A stretch of 64,000 nucleotides of DNA from CAZKZZ01 sp964557375 (GCA_964557375.1 CAZKZZ010000004.1:5288-69287); one strand, 5' to 3'; positions 35,301 through 43,991 are shown, counted from the stretch's first letter. Notes: generated by a model from the letters alone, not told the origin. Numbers and translations are program-made.

Positions 35301-35927
35301 GACAACATCGTTAACCAAAAACTGATAAAAGCGTTACTCACCCCGCTGCAGCCCGATCCTACTATTGTCAGTAATGGACGAGAAGCACTGGATATGCTGC
35401 ACGCCCGCCATTTCGATCTTCTCCTTCTGGATATGCAGATGCCGGTACTAAATGGAGAGGAGGCTGTCCGACGGATCCGGGCGGATAATGAATTAAAGGA
35501 TATTTATATAATTGCTCTCACTGCCCATGCTTTGAAAGGGGATGCCGAACGATACATCAATATCGGCTGTGATGATTATATTTCCAAACCGATCGATAGA
35601 GAGGTGTTGGAAGAGAAAATCACCCAAAGAATCGCCCTAAAAAGAGAAACGGTTTCAGAAGGAGCAGGAGATGAAGAACCGGTTGGGCCCGGCCGGGAAG
35701 AGCTGTCAAAGAAAGAGAAAGAGGAAGTAGCATACATAATTGGAAACCTCAAGAAAAATATCTCAATTTTCAATCCGGTAACCGTTTCTGCGTTAGCTGA
35801 GAAGTTGGCTTCCGTGGGTGAGGATTCCGGATTAACAGGATTGGCATCTCAGTTGCGAAATGCGGCCGAAAACTTTGATGACAGAGAGCTCTCCCGGATC
35901 GTTGACAAACTGTCGAATTATATTTGA
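32400..35927 (+). CDS. Hybrid sensor histidine kinase with HPt before the receiver
   Basis: The 1175-residue product has two membrane helices (about 20-42 and 318-340) around a 275-residue extracytoplasmic Cache-like sensor, then a degenerate PAS and a clear PAS (about 460-580). HisKA follows (HEIRTPMNAILGF, His608), then HATPase (QNLLSNAFKFTD, RDTGIGIPMEKQ, GTGLGLAISKRL). An HPt domain comes next (SHDLKGLAGNLG, His893), then a receiver with Asp1011 in LLLDMQMPVLNGEEA. A last helical segment of about 85 residues may be a second, His-less HPt. The order HPt-receiver is the reverse of the usual layout. There is no good Shine-Dalgarno site before the ATG. The stop lies inside the next promoter. 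Confidence 0.9.
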   Translation: MRKEETKLKQLEKKTFISSFFFLYLPLLSLIVAAAVSLFVVQLKSVKTELTSVERQFLEGKKLLLVHQLNGVIEDIMYVSDAGRLLNIKERDLEAADIKRLELIYKSFLERKQHYAGIAWYDAEGNDILRVDFNGSTASIVPEEKLNQRLNTPLLHAVFGLQPGELYISAREGGPYPSLTVSKAVFNRGGDVSGAVVMQSIGEKFFSALVEEASKTPGTVMLIDNDGEWIIAPEESEDSAVTTMGSEFFSEIENNDSGVVTHREGICVFTSVYPMRDSSFMPAGLKASEIDVKSDGKQSDGYRWVLVSLIRRSVIASEMRDFSLVLFPVALFAAAGFAAAALRIAGARSKRILLEQQYREEAAIYNKNPAPVIRTTLSGAVVRYNEAAARLFSTQLLRESAFNLFNNLKSDGIQNILITSSFQFEEKIGDRHYLFTVKRDDPGQSLLFFGFDITALKQMESELSKLSLAVEQSANVVVITDTRGNIIFANKAFELTTGYSREEAIGKNPRILKSGYQPDGLYRRLWETISSGNIWQGEFLNKRKDGSEYWEKAIISPIKDDRGKVVNYLAVKEDITGAKQAAEELTIAKEEAEAANRLKSEFLANMSHEIRTPMNAILGFTDILLDDETEKGRRENLEAIKSSGTNLLSLINDILDFSKIESGKITLERARCNLRSLIDYNKTIFNTVAEDEKLGFEVTVEESVPKNVLGDELKINQILQNLLSNAFKFTDYGSVSLYCSYNYSKEQALITVRDTGIGIPMEKQEIIFSPFEQADSSTVREYGGTGLGLAISKRLAEMMDGDITVTSSIGKGAAFTVLLHLPIVEAEPDDTIPVQNDLSPGEQMVKRWVSAMDGEKDMEDILFEGIQALPSKLANVEEAIDSSRQKDIAFFSHDLKGLAGNLGMTEIYEAATQLNDEATVEQYDKKRIASLFTELTRLIELIPDRYFLGPQEEVNDTVPEFSILVAEDNIVNQKLIKALLTPLQPDPTIVSNGREALDMLHARHFDLLLLDMQMPVLNGEEAVRRIRADNELKDIYIIALTAHALKGDAERYINIGCDDYISKPIDREVLEEKITQRIALKRETVSEGAGDEEPVGPGREELSKKEKEEVAYIIGNLKKNISIFNPVTVSALAEKLASVGEDSGLTGLASQLRNAAENFDDRELSRIVDKLSNYI

Positions 35928-35952
35928 CAGCGCCGGTAATCAATGTTAGAAT
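35924..35952 (+). promoter_or_regulatory. Promoter of the Fur/PerR-type regulator gene
   Basis: TTGACA at 35924-35929, a 17-base spacer and TAGAAT at 35947-35952 make a near-consensus sigma-70 promoter. The -35 box overlaps the stop codon of the hybrid kinase. RNA would start near 35959, inside the operator. Confidence 0.75.
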
Positions 35953-35954
35953 AA

Positions 35955-35969
35955 TGATAATTATTACTA
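35955..35969 (+). promoter_or_regulatory. Fur/PerR-type operator
   Basis: TGATAAT-T-ATTACTA matches the 7-1-7 Fur box TGATAATNATTATCA in 12 of 14 informative positions. It covers the predicted transcription start of the regulator gene, the classic place for autorepression. Confidence 0.65.
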
Positions 35970-35985
35970 AAAAAGGTTTGTTAAA

Positions 35986-36369
35986 GTGAGGATGACCAAG
36001 CAGCGACAAATGATACTTGAACTGTTGCGGGAAAGAGAAGACCATCCTGGTGCGGACGATGTATATGCTATGGTCAGAGAGCAAATCCCAAAGATCAGTC
36101 TCGGTACGGTCTATCGAAACTTGGAGTTTTTAGTAGAGCGGGGATACATTCAGAAGTTAGATTTCGGCGGACAAAAACGGTTTGATCCGAAAATAACTTC
36201 CCATTACCATTTTTGCTGCCTGGGGTGCGGGGGTGTAGAGGATATTCCCTGTTCTCTCGATGCACCGCGGCTCGATGAAAATGATCCCTGGGTAAAGGAC
36301 CGGGTAATCCAAAAAGTACGGCTGGAATTCCACGGACTCTGTCCTGCGTGTGCTGGAAAAAATTCCTGA
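35986..36369 (+). CDS. Fur/PerR-family transcriptional regulator
   Basis: The 127-residue product has the winged-helix start MTKQRQMILELLREREDHPGADDVYAMVREQIPKISLGTVYRNLEFLVERGYI. It also has metal-site residues: His of KITSHYHFCCLGCGGVEDI, two CxxC pairs (CLGC and CPAC) and an acidic/His C-terminal half. Length is a little short for the family. The next genes encode desulfoferrodoxin and rubredoxin, which suggests a PerR-like peroxide sensor over a Fur-like iron sensor; the family call is firm, the subtype is not. The start may be GTG 35986 or ATG 35992. Confidence 0.9.
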   Translation: MRMTKQRQMILELLREREDHPGADDVYAMVREQIPKISLGTVYRNLEFLVERGYIQKLDFGGQKRFDPKITSHYHFCCLGCGGVEDIPCSLDAPRLDENDPWVKDRVIQKVRLEFHGLCPACAGKNS

Positions 36370-36456
36370 CAATTGTTAGAATATAAAAACGGCGTAAGAG
36401 TCGAAGACTACTGCGCGCAAAAAACAATTTAATGATAACCTGAAGGAGGGTTATAG

Positions 36457-36837
36457 ATGGCTAAACAACTTGAAATTTACAAGTGTGAAGTATGCGGTAA
36501 TATCGTAGAAGTACTTCATGGTGGTGCGGGAGACCTGGTCTGCTGCGGTGAAAATATGAAGCTGTATGATGAAAAGACAGCAGATTCGAGTACGGAAAAA
36601 CATGTCCCGGTTATTGAAAAAACGTCCGACGGTTATAAAGTAACTGTGGGAAGCACTCTGCATCCTATGGAAGATAAACATTACATCGAATGGATAGAGC
36701 TGATTGCCGACGGGAAAGCGTATCGGGAGTTTCTCAAACCTGGGGATGATCCGGTTGCCACATTCTGTGTATCGGCACAAAAAGTGAGTGCTCGTGAGTA
36801 CTGCAATGTACATGGGCTGTGGCGCGCTGAGGCATAA
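36457..36837 (+). CDS. dfx: Desulfoferrodoxin (superoxide reductase)
   Basis: Superoxide reductase turns superoxide into peroxide without making oxygen, the usual defence in anaerobes. The 126-residue product has an N-terminal desulforedoxin site (YKCEVCG ... VCCGENM) and the catalytic iron centre ligands: EKHVPVIE, GSTLHPMEDKHYIEWIEL and the C-terminal EYCNVHGLW. It is thus the two-iron type. GGAGGG precedes the ATG. GTTAGAATA upstream at 36375-36383 repeats part of the regulator promoter, so shared control is possible. Confidence 0.96.
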   Translation: MAKQLEIYKCEVCGNIVEVLHGGAGDLVCCGENMKLYDEKTADSSTEKHVPVIEKTSDGYKVTVGSTLHPMEDKHYIEWIELIADGKAYREFLKPGDDPVATFCVSAQKVSAREYCNVHGLWRAEA

Positions 36838-36900
36838 ATCGGACCTGAGCGAAGAGCAGCTGAAACAAAATGTAACAATATAAAAACAAAGGAGTAATCT

Positions 36901-37062
36901 ATGCAGAAGTATGTATGTAATCTTTGCGGCTATGTTTACGACCCGGCTGAAGGTGATCCAGACAACGGTGTACAGCCAAACACGCCATTCTCCGATCTGC
37001 CCGAAGATTGGGTCTGCCCCGTCTGCGGCGCGTCCCAGGATGATTTCTCTCCAACTGATTAG
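36901..37062 (+). CDS. Rubredoxin
   Basis: The 53-residue product has the two iron knuckles YVCNLCGYVYDPAEGD and WVCPVCGASQDDF, a complete one-iron rubredoxin. Rubredoxin is the usual electron donor of desulfoferrodoxin, whose gene lies 63 bases upstream, so both probably serve superoxide and peroxide defence under the neighbouring PerR-like regulator. AAGGAG precedes the ATG. Confidence 0.96.
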   Translation: MQKYVCNLCGYVYDPAEGDPDNGVQPNTPFSDLPEDWVCPVCGASQDDFSPTD

Positions 37063-37099
37063 GAGATCATTCCGGCGCACATGTATCTTGAATAAAAAT

Positions 37100-37153
37100 G
37101 CGGCCGGCTCTCATGTCTCGTGAACTAGGGATATCCGGCCGGCCGCTTTCTTT
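37100..37153 (+). terminator. Candidate terminator after rubredoxin
   Basis: GCGGCCGGC at 37100-37108 pairs perfectly with GCCGGCCGC at 37138-37146 across a 29-base loop, and TTTCTTT follows. The stem is strong but the loop is long. Confidence 0.55.
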
Positions 37154-37180
37154 AATGTTCTAACTCTTCCACCGGTCCAA

Positions 37181-39364
37181 TTACGCGAACAGTTCCCAGC
37201 AATGAAAAGACCCGCTGCTCCGCTCGAAATCGGCCGGAAAAGTTTCGCGGGTTATATCGACTAAATCGGCAAAGGTACGTATCCCCTCCTCATCCATTTT
37301 GAAATTCTTTGTGTTAGAGAGAAACAGAATACGTCCCTCCGGGTTCAGATGTTCCGCCGCCGATTTAAGCAGGGAGACGTGGTCTCTCTGCAGGTCGAAT
37401 GTCTCTTTTCTGCTTTTTGAGTTGGAAAAGGTAGGGGGGCCGAGGAAAATGAGATCAAACGTTTCTTTTGAACCATAAAGCCACGAAAAACAGTCCTCCC
37501 GGGCAAGACGGTGTGCACCGGCAGCAATGTTATTTTGATCAAAATTCCGTTTTGCCCAAGAAATGTAGGTATTGGAACTGTCTATGGAAAGAGAACTCCG
37601 AGCTCCGCCTGCCGCGGCATAGACTGTACCGGTTGCTGTGTAGCAGAATAGATTCAAAAAAGATTTTCCTCCGCACAACGACCGGATTTTGTCTCTTACA
37701 AAACGAGCATCGAGAAAGAGTCCTGTATCAACAAAATCTTCTAAATTGATAAGAAAGGTAAACTCTCCTTCCGTAATTGGAATGTACTCTTCTGTCTTCG
37801 CAAACCGATAATACTGCCGATTTTGTTTCATCCTGCGGCGGACTTTGACGTACATATTTTCACCCGCAATGCCGGTCAGGTCCGGTGCGTTTTCTACTAT
37901 TTCCGCGAGTCTGGAGAATCGTTTTCCTCGATCGATCATGGGGGGAGGTTCATATTCTTGAACATGGAGGTATGTAGAATCGTAGATGTCAATGGCAACG
38001 GCGTATTCGGGGAGGTCTGCATCGTAGAGCCTGTAGCTGGTAATGTTGTTTTTTTCGAGCCACGGTTCGAGTTTCTTTCTGTTTTTCTCGAGCCGGTTGG
38101 AAAAATCATCAATATGTGATTTGTGGTGCGCGTTTCTACCCGCGGGGATAGGAATAAACGGACGGAATTTGTTTTCGTCGGCAATGGAAAAGTGATACAG
38201 TTTACAGGCGATGGGCCCATTTTGAATCGAATGGATCTTATGGGCGCGAAGCCCGACCGCTCTCCCTAACACCGTTTCAGCAGTGAGGACCCCCGCGTCC
38301 CACCCCGTGAAATACCGTTTACATATTCTGCCCAATAACTGATAGAGAGAGCGGAGATCTTCTCCTTCCCCTAAACGTTCTCCGTACGGAGCATTTGTTA
38401 TGATGAGGCCGGACTTCGGCAGATCGCTCTGCCGCTCTACAGAATGGGGGAGGCGGCTGCCTAATGAGCCCAGTTCACACTGAGAAAACCGCACTACACC
38501 TTCCAAGCCGGCCCGCCGGCAGTTTTCCGCGGCCATGTGAACAGCTTTCCCGTCCCGGTCGAATCCGAAAAACCGATATGGTAGATTGTTTTCCGTTTCC
38601 AATACTCGAGAAGTACGCATCTTCGCGTCATTTACAAGATTTGACCATTCTCCCTTTTTGTGGCCGTACCATCGATGGAATCCGTACTGCTCCCGGTTTG
38701 TCCTCGGCGGGAGCCCGAGGGCGATGAGTGCGGCTTCAATGACTAAGGTACCCGAGCCGCAGAGAGGGTCTACAAAAAAAGTATGCCCAGCGGCAATTTC
38801 AGGCCAGTTCATCCGGTAGAGAAGAGCTGAGGCAACGTTTTCTTTTAGGGGTGCTTCTGTCCTGCCTCTGCGATACCCCCGTTCGTGAAGACTGTCTCCC
38901 GCGAGGTCCACGTAGAATGAAACGGAAGTATCTTCAATAAACGAATAGAACCGAAGCCCTGGATCCTTCTTGGATACCGACGGTCTTTTTCCGAGCGTAT
39001 GGGTAAACCTGTCTGCAATGCCGTCTTTGACGAGGAGGGCCGCGTAATCATTGTTTTCGATAAAACTGTTTTTCACCCGGGCGGTAACGGAGATGGTGGT
39101 ATCGGGACTGAACTGGTCTTCCCACCGAAGCGACGCGGAATAACCGCGAAGCTCTTCACCGGATTCAACCTTCCCTGTGTAGAGGCGCAGATAGACCCGG
39201 ACAGCGATTCGTGACCACAGGCATGCTTTATACCCTTCAGTGAGGGTCCCCTGAGCCTCGACACCCCGGCCGAGAGGCTTAACGGAAGAGAATCCGAGAG
39301 CGCGGAGTTCATCCGCGAGCAGGTCTTCCGTATTCGGTGCAGAAGAAACGAAATAGTGGTACAT
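37181..39364 (-). CDS. rlmL: Bifunctional 23S rRNA methyltransferase RlmKL
   Basis: The enzyme methylates G2445 (N2) and G2069 (N7) of 23S rRNA. The 727-residue product has a THUMP RNA-binding domain (about 45-160) and an RlmL catalytic domain with VDPLCGSGTLVIEAALIA and NAPYGERLGEG (usually NPPYGER). The RlmK domain at the C-terminus has FLNLFCYTATGTVYAAAGGA and LIFLGPPTFSNSK. Length agrees with the E. coli fusion of about 700 residues. The ATG at 39364 is preferred; an upstream extension of 63 basic residues lies inside the neighbouring kinase gene. Confidence 0.93.
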   Translation of the reverse strand: MYHYFVSSAPNTEDLLADELRALGFSSVKPLGRGVEAQGTLTEGYKACLWSRIAVRVYLRLYTGKVESGEELRGYSASLRWEDQFSPDTTISVTARVKNSFIENNDYAALLVKDGIADRFTHTLGKRPSVSKKDPGLRFYSFIEDTSVSFYVDLAGDSLHERGYRRGRTEAPLKENVASALLYRMNWPEIAAGHTFFVDPLCGSGTLVIEAALIALGLPPRTNREQYGFHRWYGHKKGEWSNLVNDAKMRTSRVLETENNLPYRFFGFDRDGKAVHMAAENCRRAGLEGVVRFSQCELGSLGSRLPHSVERQSDLPKSGLIITNAPYGERLGEGEDLRSLYQLLGRICKRYFTGWDAGVLTAETVLGRAVGLRAHKIHSIQNGPIACKLYHFSIADENKFRPFIPIPAGRNAHHKSHIDDFSNRLEKNRKKLEPWLEKNNITSYRLYDADLPEYAVAIDIYDSTYLHVQEYEPPPMIDRGKRFSRLAEIVENAPDLTGIAGENMYVKVRRRMKQNRQYYRFAKTEEYIPITEGEFTFLINLEDFVDTGLFLDARFVRDKIRSLCGGKSFLNLFCYTATGTVYAAAGGARSSLSIDSSNTYISWAKRNFDQNNIAAGAHRLAREDCFSWLYGSKETFDLIFLGPPTFSNSKSRKETFDLQRDHVSLLKSAAEHLNPEGRILFLSNTKNFKMDEEGIRTFADLVDITRETFPADFERSSGSFHCWELFA

Positions 39365-39375
39365 CGATACACCTG

Positions 39376-40572
39376 TTATGAAGCGGCGGAGAAGGTAATG
39401 CGGAACTCGGCGCCGCCTTCCCGGTCCAATTCGATCGTACCTTCGAGTTGCCGGACGAGCAGGGTAACGAGGTTGAGTCCGAGAGAATCGGTATTTTCGA
39501 TATCGATATGTTTGGGAAACGGTTTTCCGTTGTCTCCGATGATCAATTTCCACTTTTCATCTTCGCGGTGAAGATAAACGTAGATTCGATTCGTACCGTT
39601 CATGCCGCTGCCGCTGTCCGGAAATCCGTATTTCAACGCGTTGGTAATGAGTTCGGTAATGATGAGCCCGAGCGGTATCATCGTATCAATGGCAAACTGG
39701 GCCGGTTCGGCGTCGATGTCCACAGCGATCTGTTCACTTTTTTCAGTAAAAGAGTCCGTCAAATTCGAAATGAGTTCTCCGACATAATCGCCAAAATCTA
39801 TGTACGATAGATCTTCCGAACGGTACAGTTTCTCATGAATGAGACCGATGGATTGTATTCTCTGCTGACTCTGCTCAAAAATTGAAATCGTCTCTTTATC
39901 GCTCAAGTATGATTTTTGCAGACTCAGAAGACTGGAGATCATGGCTAAGTTGTTTTTCACTCGGTGGTGGATCTCTTTTAATAGGATCTCCTTCTCCTTA
40001 AGTGATTTTTCCACTTTCTCTCTGTACCGGACCTCTTCGGTGATTTCATTAACGGTCGTTTTACAGAGTAATGCTTCCGGCCCCGGTGTGTCTTCACTAA
40101 TCGAGCTCTCGATTCGAGCGTAAAACTCGGACTGGTCCCTGCGTTTCAGCTTCAGTTCACACCGTGCCGGTTTTTTCTGTTCAAAGACATTCTTCAAATG
40201 TCTGAAAAAAAGTTCCTGATATCCGGTAGCAATGAAAGAGAGAAGCGGTTTGTTTATCAGGTAATTCCGGTCTACCCCCAATTGTTTACAGCCGGTGAGA
40301 TTCACCTCCCGGATCACACCGGAACGGTTGAATGAGAAATAGCCGACAGGCGCAAAATTGTACAGTTCCTGATACTTGTTTCTCGATTCTTCGAGTTCCG
40401 ACTGGGTGCGCATCAATTCTTTGTTTTGCATTTCCAGTTCGATCTGGTGCACCTGGAGTTCATGGACGAGTTCTTTGATTTCCCCGTCTTCTTTCAGCTG
40501 CAGATCTTCCGATTTGTTCTGAAGAATCTCTTCCGCCCGCTCCCGCAATTTTTTTCCGCTTGTGTTATCCAT
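39376..40572 (-). CDS. Soluble PAS sensor histidine kinase (HisKA_2 type)
   Basis: The 398-residue protein has an N-terminal coiled coil, a PAS domain (about 65-180, YNFAPVGYFSFNRSGVIREVNLTG) and a HisKA_2 phosphorylation site EIHHRVKNNLAMISSLLSLQ with His near residue 200. An ATPase domain closes it (ELITNALKYGFPDSG, GDNGKPFP, SLGLNLVTLLVRQLEG). No membrane helix is seen. It lies 17 bases after the CheB-CheR fusion and is likely its output or partner kinase. No response regulator is encoded beside it. Confidence 0.9.
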   Translation of the reverse strand: MDNTSGKKLRERAEEILQNKSEDLQLKEDGEIKELVHELQVHQIELEMQNKELMRTQSELEESRNKYQELYNFAPVGYFSFNRSGVIREVNLTGCKQLGVDRNYLINKPLLSFIATGYQELFFRHLKNVFEQKKPARCELKLKRRDQSEFYARIESSISEDTPGPEALLCKTTVNEITEEVRYREKVEKSLKEKEILLKEIHHRVKNNLAMISSLLSLQKSYLSDKETISIFEQSQQRIQSIGLIHEKLYRSEDLSYIDFGDYVGELISNLTDSFTEKSEQIAVDIDAEPAQFAIDTMIPLGLIITELITNALKYGFPDSGSGMNGTNRIYVYLHREDEKWKLIIGDNGKPFPKHIDIENTDSLGLNLVTLLVRQLEGTIELDREGGAEFRITFSAAS

Positions 40573-40589
40573 ACTTCATATTCCTGCTA

Positions 40590-43124
40590 TTAGGTTCTCT
40601 CATAACGATCGAGTTGATCACTCATCATCTTCAAATCCGAGATATCGACAAAGGTGATTACAACTCCTTCAATGAGATCCTCTGTCGTTTTGTATGGGAG
40701 AATACGCGACAAATACCACTGAGCATCATGCAGCTCAATTTCTCGGTTTTTTTCTTCTCCCGTTTGCAGTACATCTTTAATATCTTCAAGAAAACCATCA
40801 TAAATGTTCTGAAAAGAAAACAGTGCGATCGATCTGCCTATGTCGCTTTCAGTGAGATTGAACGGTTCGGGCAGATTCGGAGTAAATTTCCTGATGTTGA
40901 GATCACTGTCCAGAAAAAGGGTCCCGACCTCGGTGCTTGCTAAGAGATTGTCATAATCGTTGGTAAGATCGGTCAGCTCGTCTATTTTATTCTGATATTC
41001 CGCGTTTACGGTAATCAATTCTTCATTGACCGACTGCAGCTCTTCATTCGTACTCTGCAGTTCTTCGTTGGATGCTAATAGCTCTTCATTCGTGGCTTGG
41101 AGTTCTTCATTAGAAGTTTCGAGCTCTTCAACCGTAGCCTGCAAATTCTCTTTTGTAAACTGCAGTTCGTTTTCCAAGTCTTTTACCCGCTGGTTTGTTT
41201 TCGTCTCTGCAACGTACACTTCTCCTTCTTCTTCGGGCGGGAGGGTCCCGGGGACCTCTTCGAAAATGATGAAAAGCTTATCAGTGTCATAGTTTTCTCG
41301 AGCTGCCGGGCGTACGATGAGGTTTATTGTTGCTGTCTGATTGTCCTGTTTTATCAGGATGTCTCGATAGAATACCTCCTTTTTCTCCTGCCGCGCTTTG
41401 TGGCACGCCGTTCCCACTGCAATGGAGAGTTCATCATGAATCATTTTGAAAATATTGAGGTTCATCCTTCCTTTTGCAAACCGAAGATATCGATTAACAT
41501 CACCGAAAAAGTATTCCGGCTCGTTCTTGCCGTTAATCAAAATGGCGGCAGGTTCATAGGGGCCCATGAGTGCTTTGTAGTATTCGTTGAACCGGTCTGT
41601 TTCGGCTTTGTTCTTTTGCCCCTGACTTATCTGCCTCCTCTCGTAGTTGACGAGGTTGAGATTTCTGTTATTGATCAGCTCGGGATTAACGACACCGATT
41701 TTCTGATAGATTCTCAATTTTTGGTCCAGCGGCTTGAATTGATTAACCATCTCTCCTATCGTTTCACTTTTTCCTAAAAAGAGGTATCCGCTCTGGTTTA
41801 GAGAAAAATGAAACAGGGAGAGTATTTTTTTCTGAGTTTGAGGCTGCAGGTAAATAAGAAGATTTCTGCAGGTTATCAAGTCCATTTTATTGAACGGAGG
41901 ATCACTGATTACATTCTGCTGAGCAAAAAGGACCGTTTTACGTATCGTCTCTTCTACTACATACGAACCTTCTTTTCGGACAAAATACTTATTGAGCCGA
42001 TCGGGAGAAATGTCTGCAAGAATACTCTCCGGATATATCCCGTGGCTTGCCTGCTCGACCATCTGTTTGTCCAGATCAGTGGCGAATATTTTTACATCAA
42101 CCGATTCTCCAACGGTTTCGAGATATTCATGAAAGAGAATAGCTAAGGAGTACGCTTCTTCACCGGTCGAACAGCCCACGACCCACACTCTAATTGGTGT
42201 ATTGGCCTTTCTGTTTGCAACCAATTTGGGGATTACACTGTTCTTTAATTCGTTAAACGCTTCGGTGTCCCTAAAAAACTTTGTCACTCCGATAAGCAGT
42301 TCTCTAGAAAGAATCCTCACTTCTTCCTGATGTGTTTCCATGTAGGAGATATACTCCTGGATGGTTGCAATTTGATTGATTCCCATCCGTTTTTCGATTC
42401 TGCGGATAATGGTGGTCGGCTTATAGTAGCTAAAATCGATATTTTCGCTGTTCTTTATGAGGGATAGAATTTTCGGAAGGCTGCTCCCCGTATGATGATT
42501 TGTCAGCGTTGTTTCATCTCTTGTCGTGTGGATATGCTCGACGAACCGTATCAGCTCTTCCGGCATTTTTTCGGGAGCAAGGATAAAATCTACCATACCG
42601 ATGGAGATTGCACTTCTCGGCATACCGTCGAACTTCGATGTAGCAATGTCCTGGACCATGACCATTCCGCCGTTACCTTTTATATCGCGGATACCGAGTG
42701 TGCCGTCCGAACCGGTACCCGAGAGGATGATCCCGATTGCCCGGTCCTGCTTGTCCTCCGCGAGGGAACGAAAAAAGATATTAATCGGGAGATTGAGGCC
42801 TTGGGAATGGGAGATTTCGCTCAAATAGAGGTGGGAATGAAAGATGGTCATGCTCTTTTTGGGTGGGATGAGGTAGACACAGTTCGGCTCGACCTGCATG
42901 CCGTCTTCGACCCGGTAGACCCGCATTTTTGTGTGCTTGGAGAGCAGTTCGGCCATGAGGCTTTTGAAATCCGGCGATAAATGCTGAATTACGACGAAGG
43001 CCATTCCGTTATCAGGGGGCATATTCCTGAAAAAGGTCTCTAAGGCTTCGTATCCGCCGGCGGAGGCCCCGATGCCGACTACGTAAAAATTGTTCGATTT
43101 TTCTTCTTTGAGTTTGTTTTCCAT
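40590..43124 (-). CDS. CheB-CheR fusion with coiled coil and PAS domain
   Basis: The 844-residue protein joins a CheB methylesterase domain (residues about 10-190; catalytic GASAGG Ser, IQHLSPD His, GTGSDGTLG Asp) to a CheR methyltransferase domain (about 210-480; RVWVVGCSTGEEAYSLAI and NVISDPPFNKMDLITCRNLLIYL). It then has a long coiled coil of ELQATNEELxxSNEELQ repeats (about 640-715) and a PAS domain (about 720-830). Such fusions act beside, rather than in, the core chemotaxis pathway. The CheB receiver domain is absent. It is the first gene of an operon with the HisKA_2 kinase. Confidence 0.93.
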   Translation of the reverse strand: MENKLKEEKSNNFYVVGIGASAGGYEALETFFRNMPPDNGMAFVVIQHLSPDFKSLMAELLSKHTKMRVYRVEDGMQVEPNCVYLIPPKKSMTIFHSHLYLSEISHSQGLNLPINIFFRSLAEDKQDRAIGIILSGTGSDGTLGIRDIKGNGGMVMVQDIATSKFDGMPRSAISIGMVDFILAPEKMPEELIRFVEHIHTTRDETTLTNHHTGSSLPKILSLIKNSENIDFSYYKPTTIIRRIEKRMGINQIATIQEYISYMETHQEEVRILSRELLIGVTKFFRDTEAFNELKNSVIPKLVANRKANTPIRVWVVGCSTGEEAYSLAILFHEYLETVGESVDVKIFATDLDKQMVEQASHGIYPESILADISPDRLNKYFVRKEGSYVVEETIRKTVLFAQQNVISDPPFNKMDLITCRNLLIYLQPQTQKKILSLFHFSLNQSGYLFLGKSETIGEMVNQFKPLDQKLRIYQKIGVVNPELINNRNLNLVNYERRQISQGQKNKAETDRFNEYYKALMGPYEPAAILINGKNEPEYFFGDVNRYLRFAKGRMNLNIFKMIHDELSIAVGTACHKARQEKKEVFYRDILIKQDNQTATINLIVRPAARENYDTDKLFIIFEEVPGTLPPEEEGEVYVAETKTNQRVKDLENELQFTKENLQATVEELETSNEELQATNEELLASNEELQSTNEELQSVNEELITVNAEYQNKIDELTDLTNDYDNLLASTEVGTLFLDSDLNIRKFTPNLPEPFNLTESDIGRSIALFSFQNIYDGFLEDIKDVLQTGEEKNREIELHDAQWYLSRILPYKTTEDLIEGVVITFVDISDLKMMSDQLDRYERT

Positions 43125-43249
43125 AATAATAATAATGGCTTATTATTTTCAAATAATATTGAATTTATAAGGAATTTTCCAGCCTCAATGTATAAAATGC
43201 ATAAAAAATTATAGAAGAAAATATTTTTTTATTAAATAGCAAATATATA

Positions 43250-43278
43250 TTGAAAAGTCTAAAAAATGGGGCTACCAT
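43250..43278 (+). promoter_or_regulatory. Candidate promoter of the LPP20 lipoprotein operon
   Basis: TTGAAA at 43250-43255 and TACCAT at 43273-43278 are 17 bases apart, 32 bases before the first lipoprotein ATG. The preceding 130 bases are extremely AT-rich. Confidence 0.45.
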
Positions 43279-43310
43279 TTATACTGCAAAACGTTAATAA
43301 GGAGTGACGC

Positions 43311-43967
43311 ATGAAAAGAATATTATTTGCATTGTTAGTCGTTGCCGTAGCACTGGCTTTTTTCTCCTGCGCAAGCCAGCCGGAACCTAAAGAGGAGCCG
43401 AAGGAAGAGGAAAAAGTAGAGGCGAAAGAAGAGAAAGTGGAAGAAGAAAAGGAAGAGGAGAAAGAAGAATCCTCCATGCCTTCAGACATCCCCGATTTTT
43501 ATCTCATGCCTCCGGTGGCAGATGATGCTTTTTACGGAGTAGGGTCGGCGAAGATGTCCAAACTCGATACATCACGAAAAATGGCGATTGCAAGAGCACG
43601 GGAAGATATCGCCTTTCAGATGAATTCAAAAATCAAAGCCGCCATAACCGATTACGCCCAGGAAGCAGGTGTTGACGGCGGTAATCAGGTAATCAGTTTT
43701 GTAGAAACCGTATCGAAACAAATCACTGAGACTACTCTCATCGGTGCGAAAACAGAAAAAGTAGCGGCCGGTTCGGACGGAACCGTATACGCGCTGGTTT
43801 CCTATCCGATGAATAAATTCGAAGACGCTGCAGCTCAGGAGTTTATGCGTAATGAAGATGCGGCATTTGCCGAGTTCAAGGCCCAGCAGGCACTGGACAG
43901 ACTGAACTCGGAAATCCAGAATAATCCGCCCCAGGCCGGTCAATCTCCAGCCTCTCAGGGGCAATAA
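43311..43967 (+). CDS. LPP20-type lipoprotein
   Basis: The 218-residue product has a lipoprotein signal with Cys20 in ALAFFSCAS, followed by a Glu/Lys-rich linker of about 40 residues. An LPP20-like domain closes it (DFYLMPPVADDAFYGVGSAKMSKLDTSRKMAIARAREDIAFQM). The C-terminal end is Gln/Pro-rich. Related domains occur in Helicobacter LPP20 and FlgT. The function is not known. GGAG precedes the ATG. It is first of three genes with the same domain type. Confidence 0.78.
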   Translation: MKRILFALLVVAVALAFFSCASQPEPKEEPKEEEKVEAKEEKVEEEKEEEKEESSMPSDIPDFYLMPPVADDAFYGVGSAKMSKLDTSRKMAIARAREDIAFQMNSKIKAAITDYAQEAGVDGGNQVISFVETVSKQITETTLIGAKTEKVAAGSDGTVYALVSYPMNKFEDAAAQEFMRNEDAAFAEFKAQQALDRLNSEIQNNPPQAGQSPASQGQ

Positions 43968-43991
43968 AAAAACGCCGCTCGCACCGTTACA

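Noticed and set aside
39365..39553. Extension of rlmL by 63 residues
   Set aside because: It is highly basic, lies inside the upstream kinase gene and precedes the normal THUMP-domain start.
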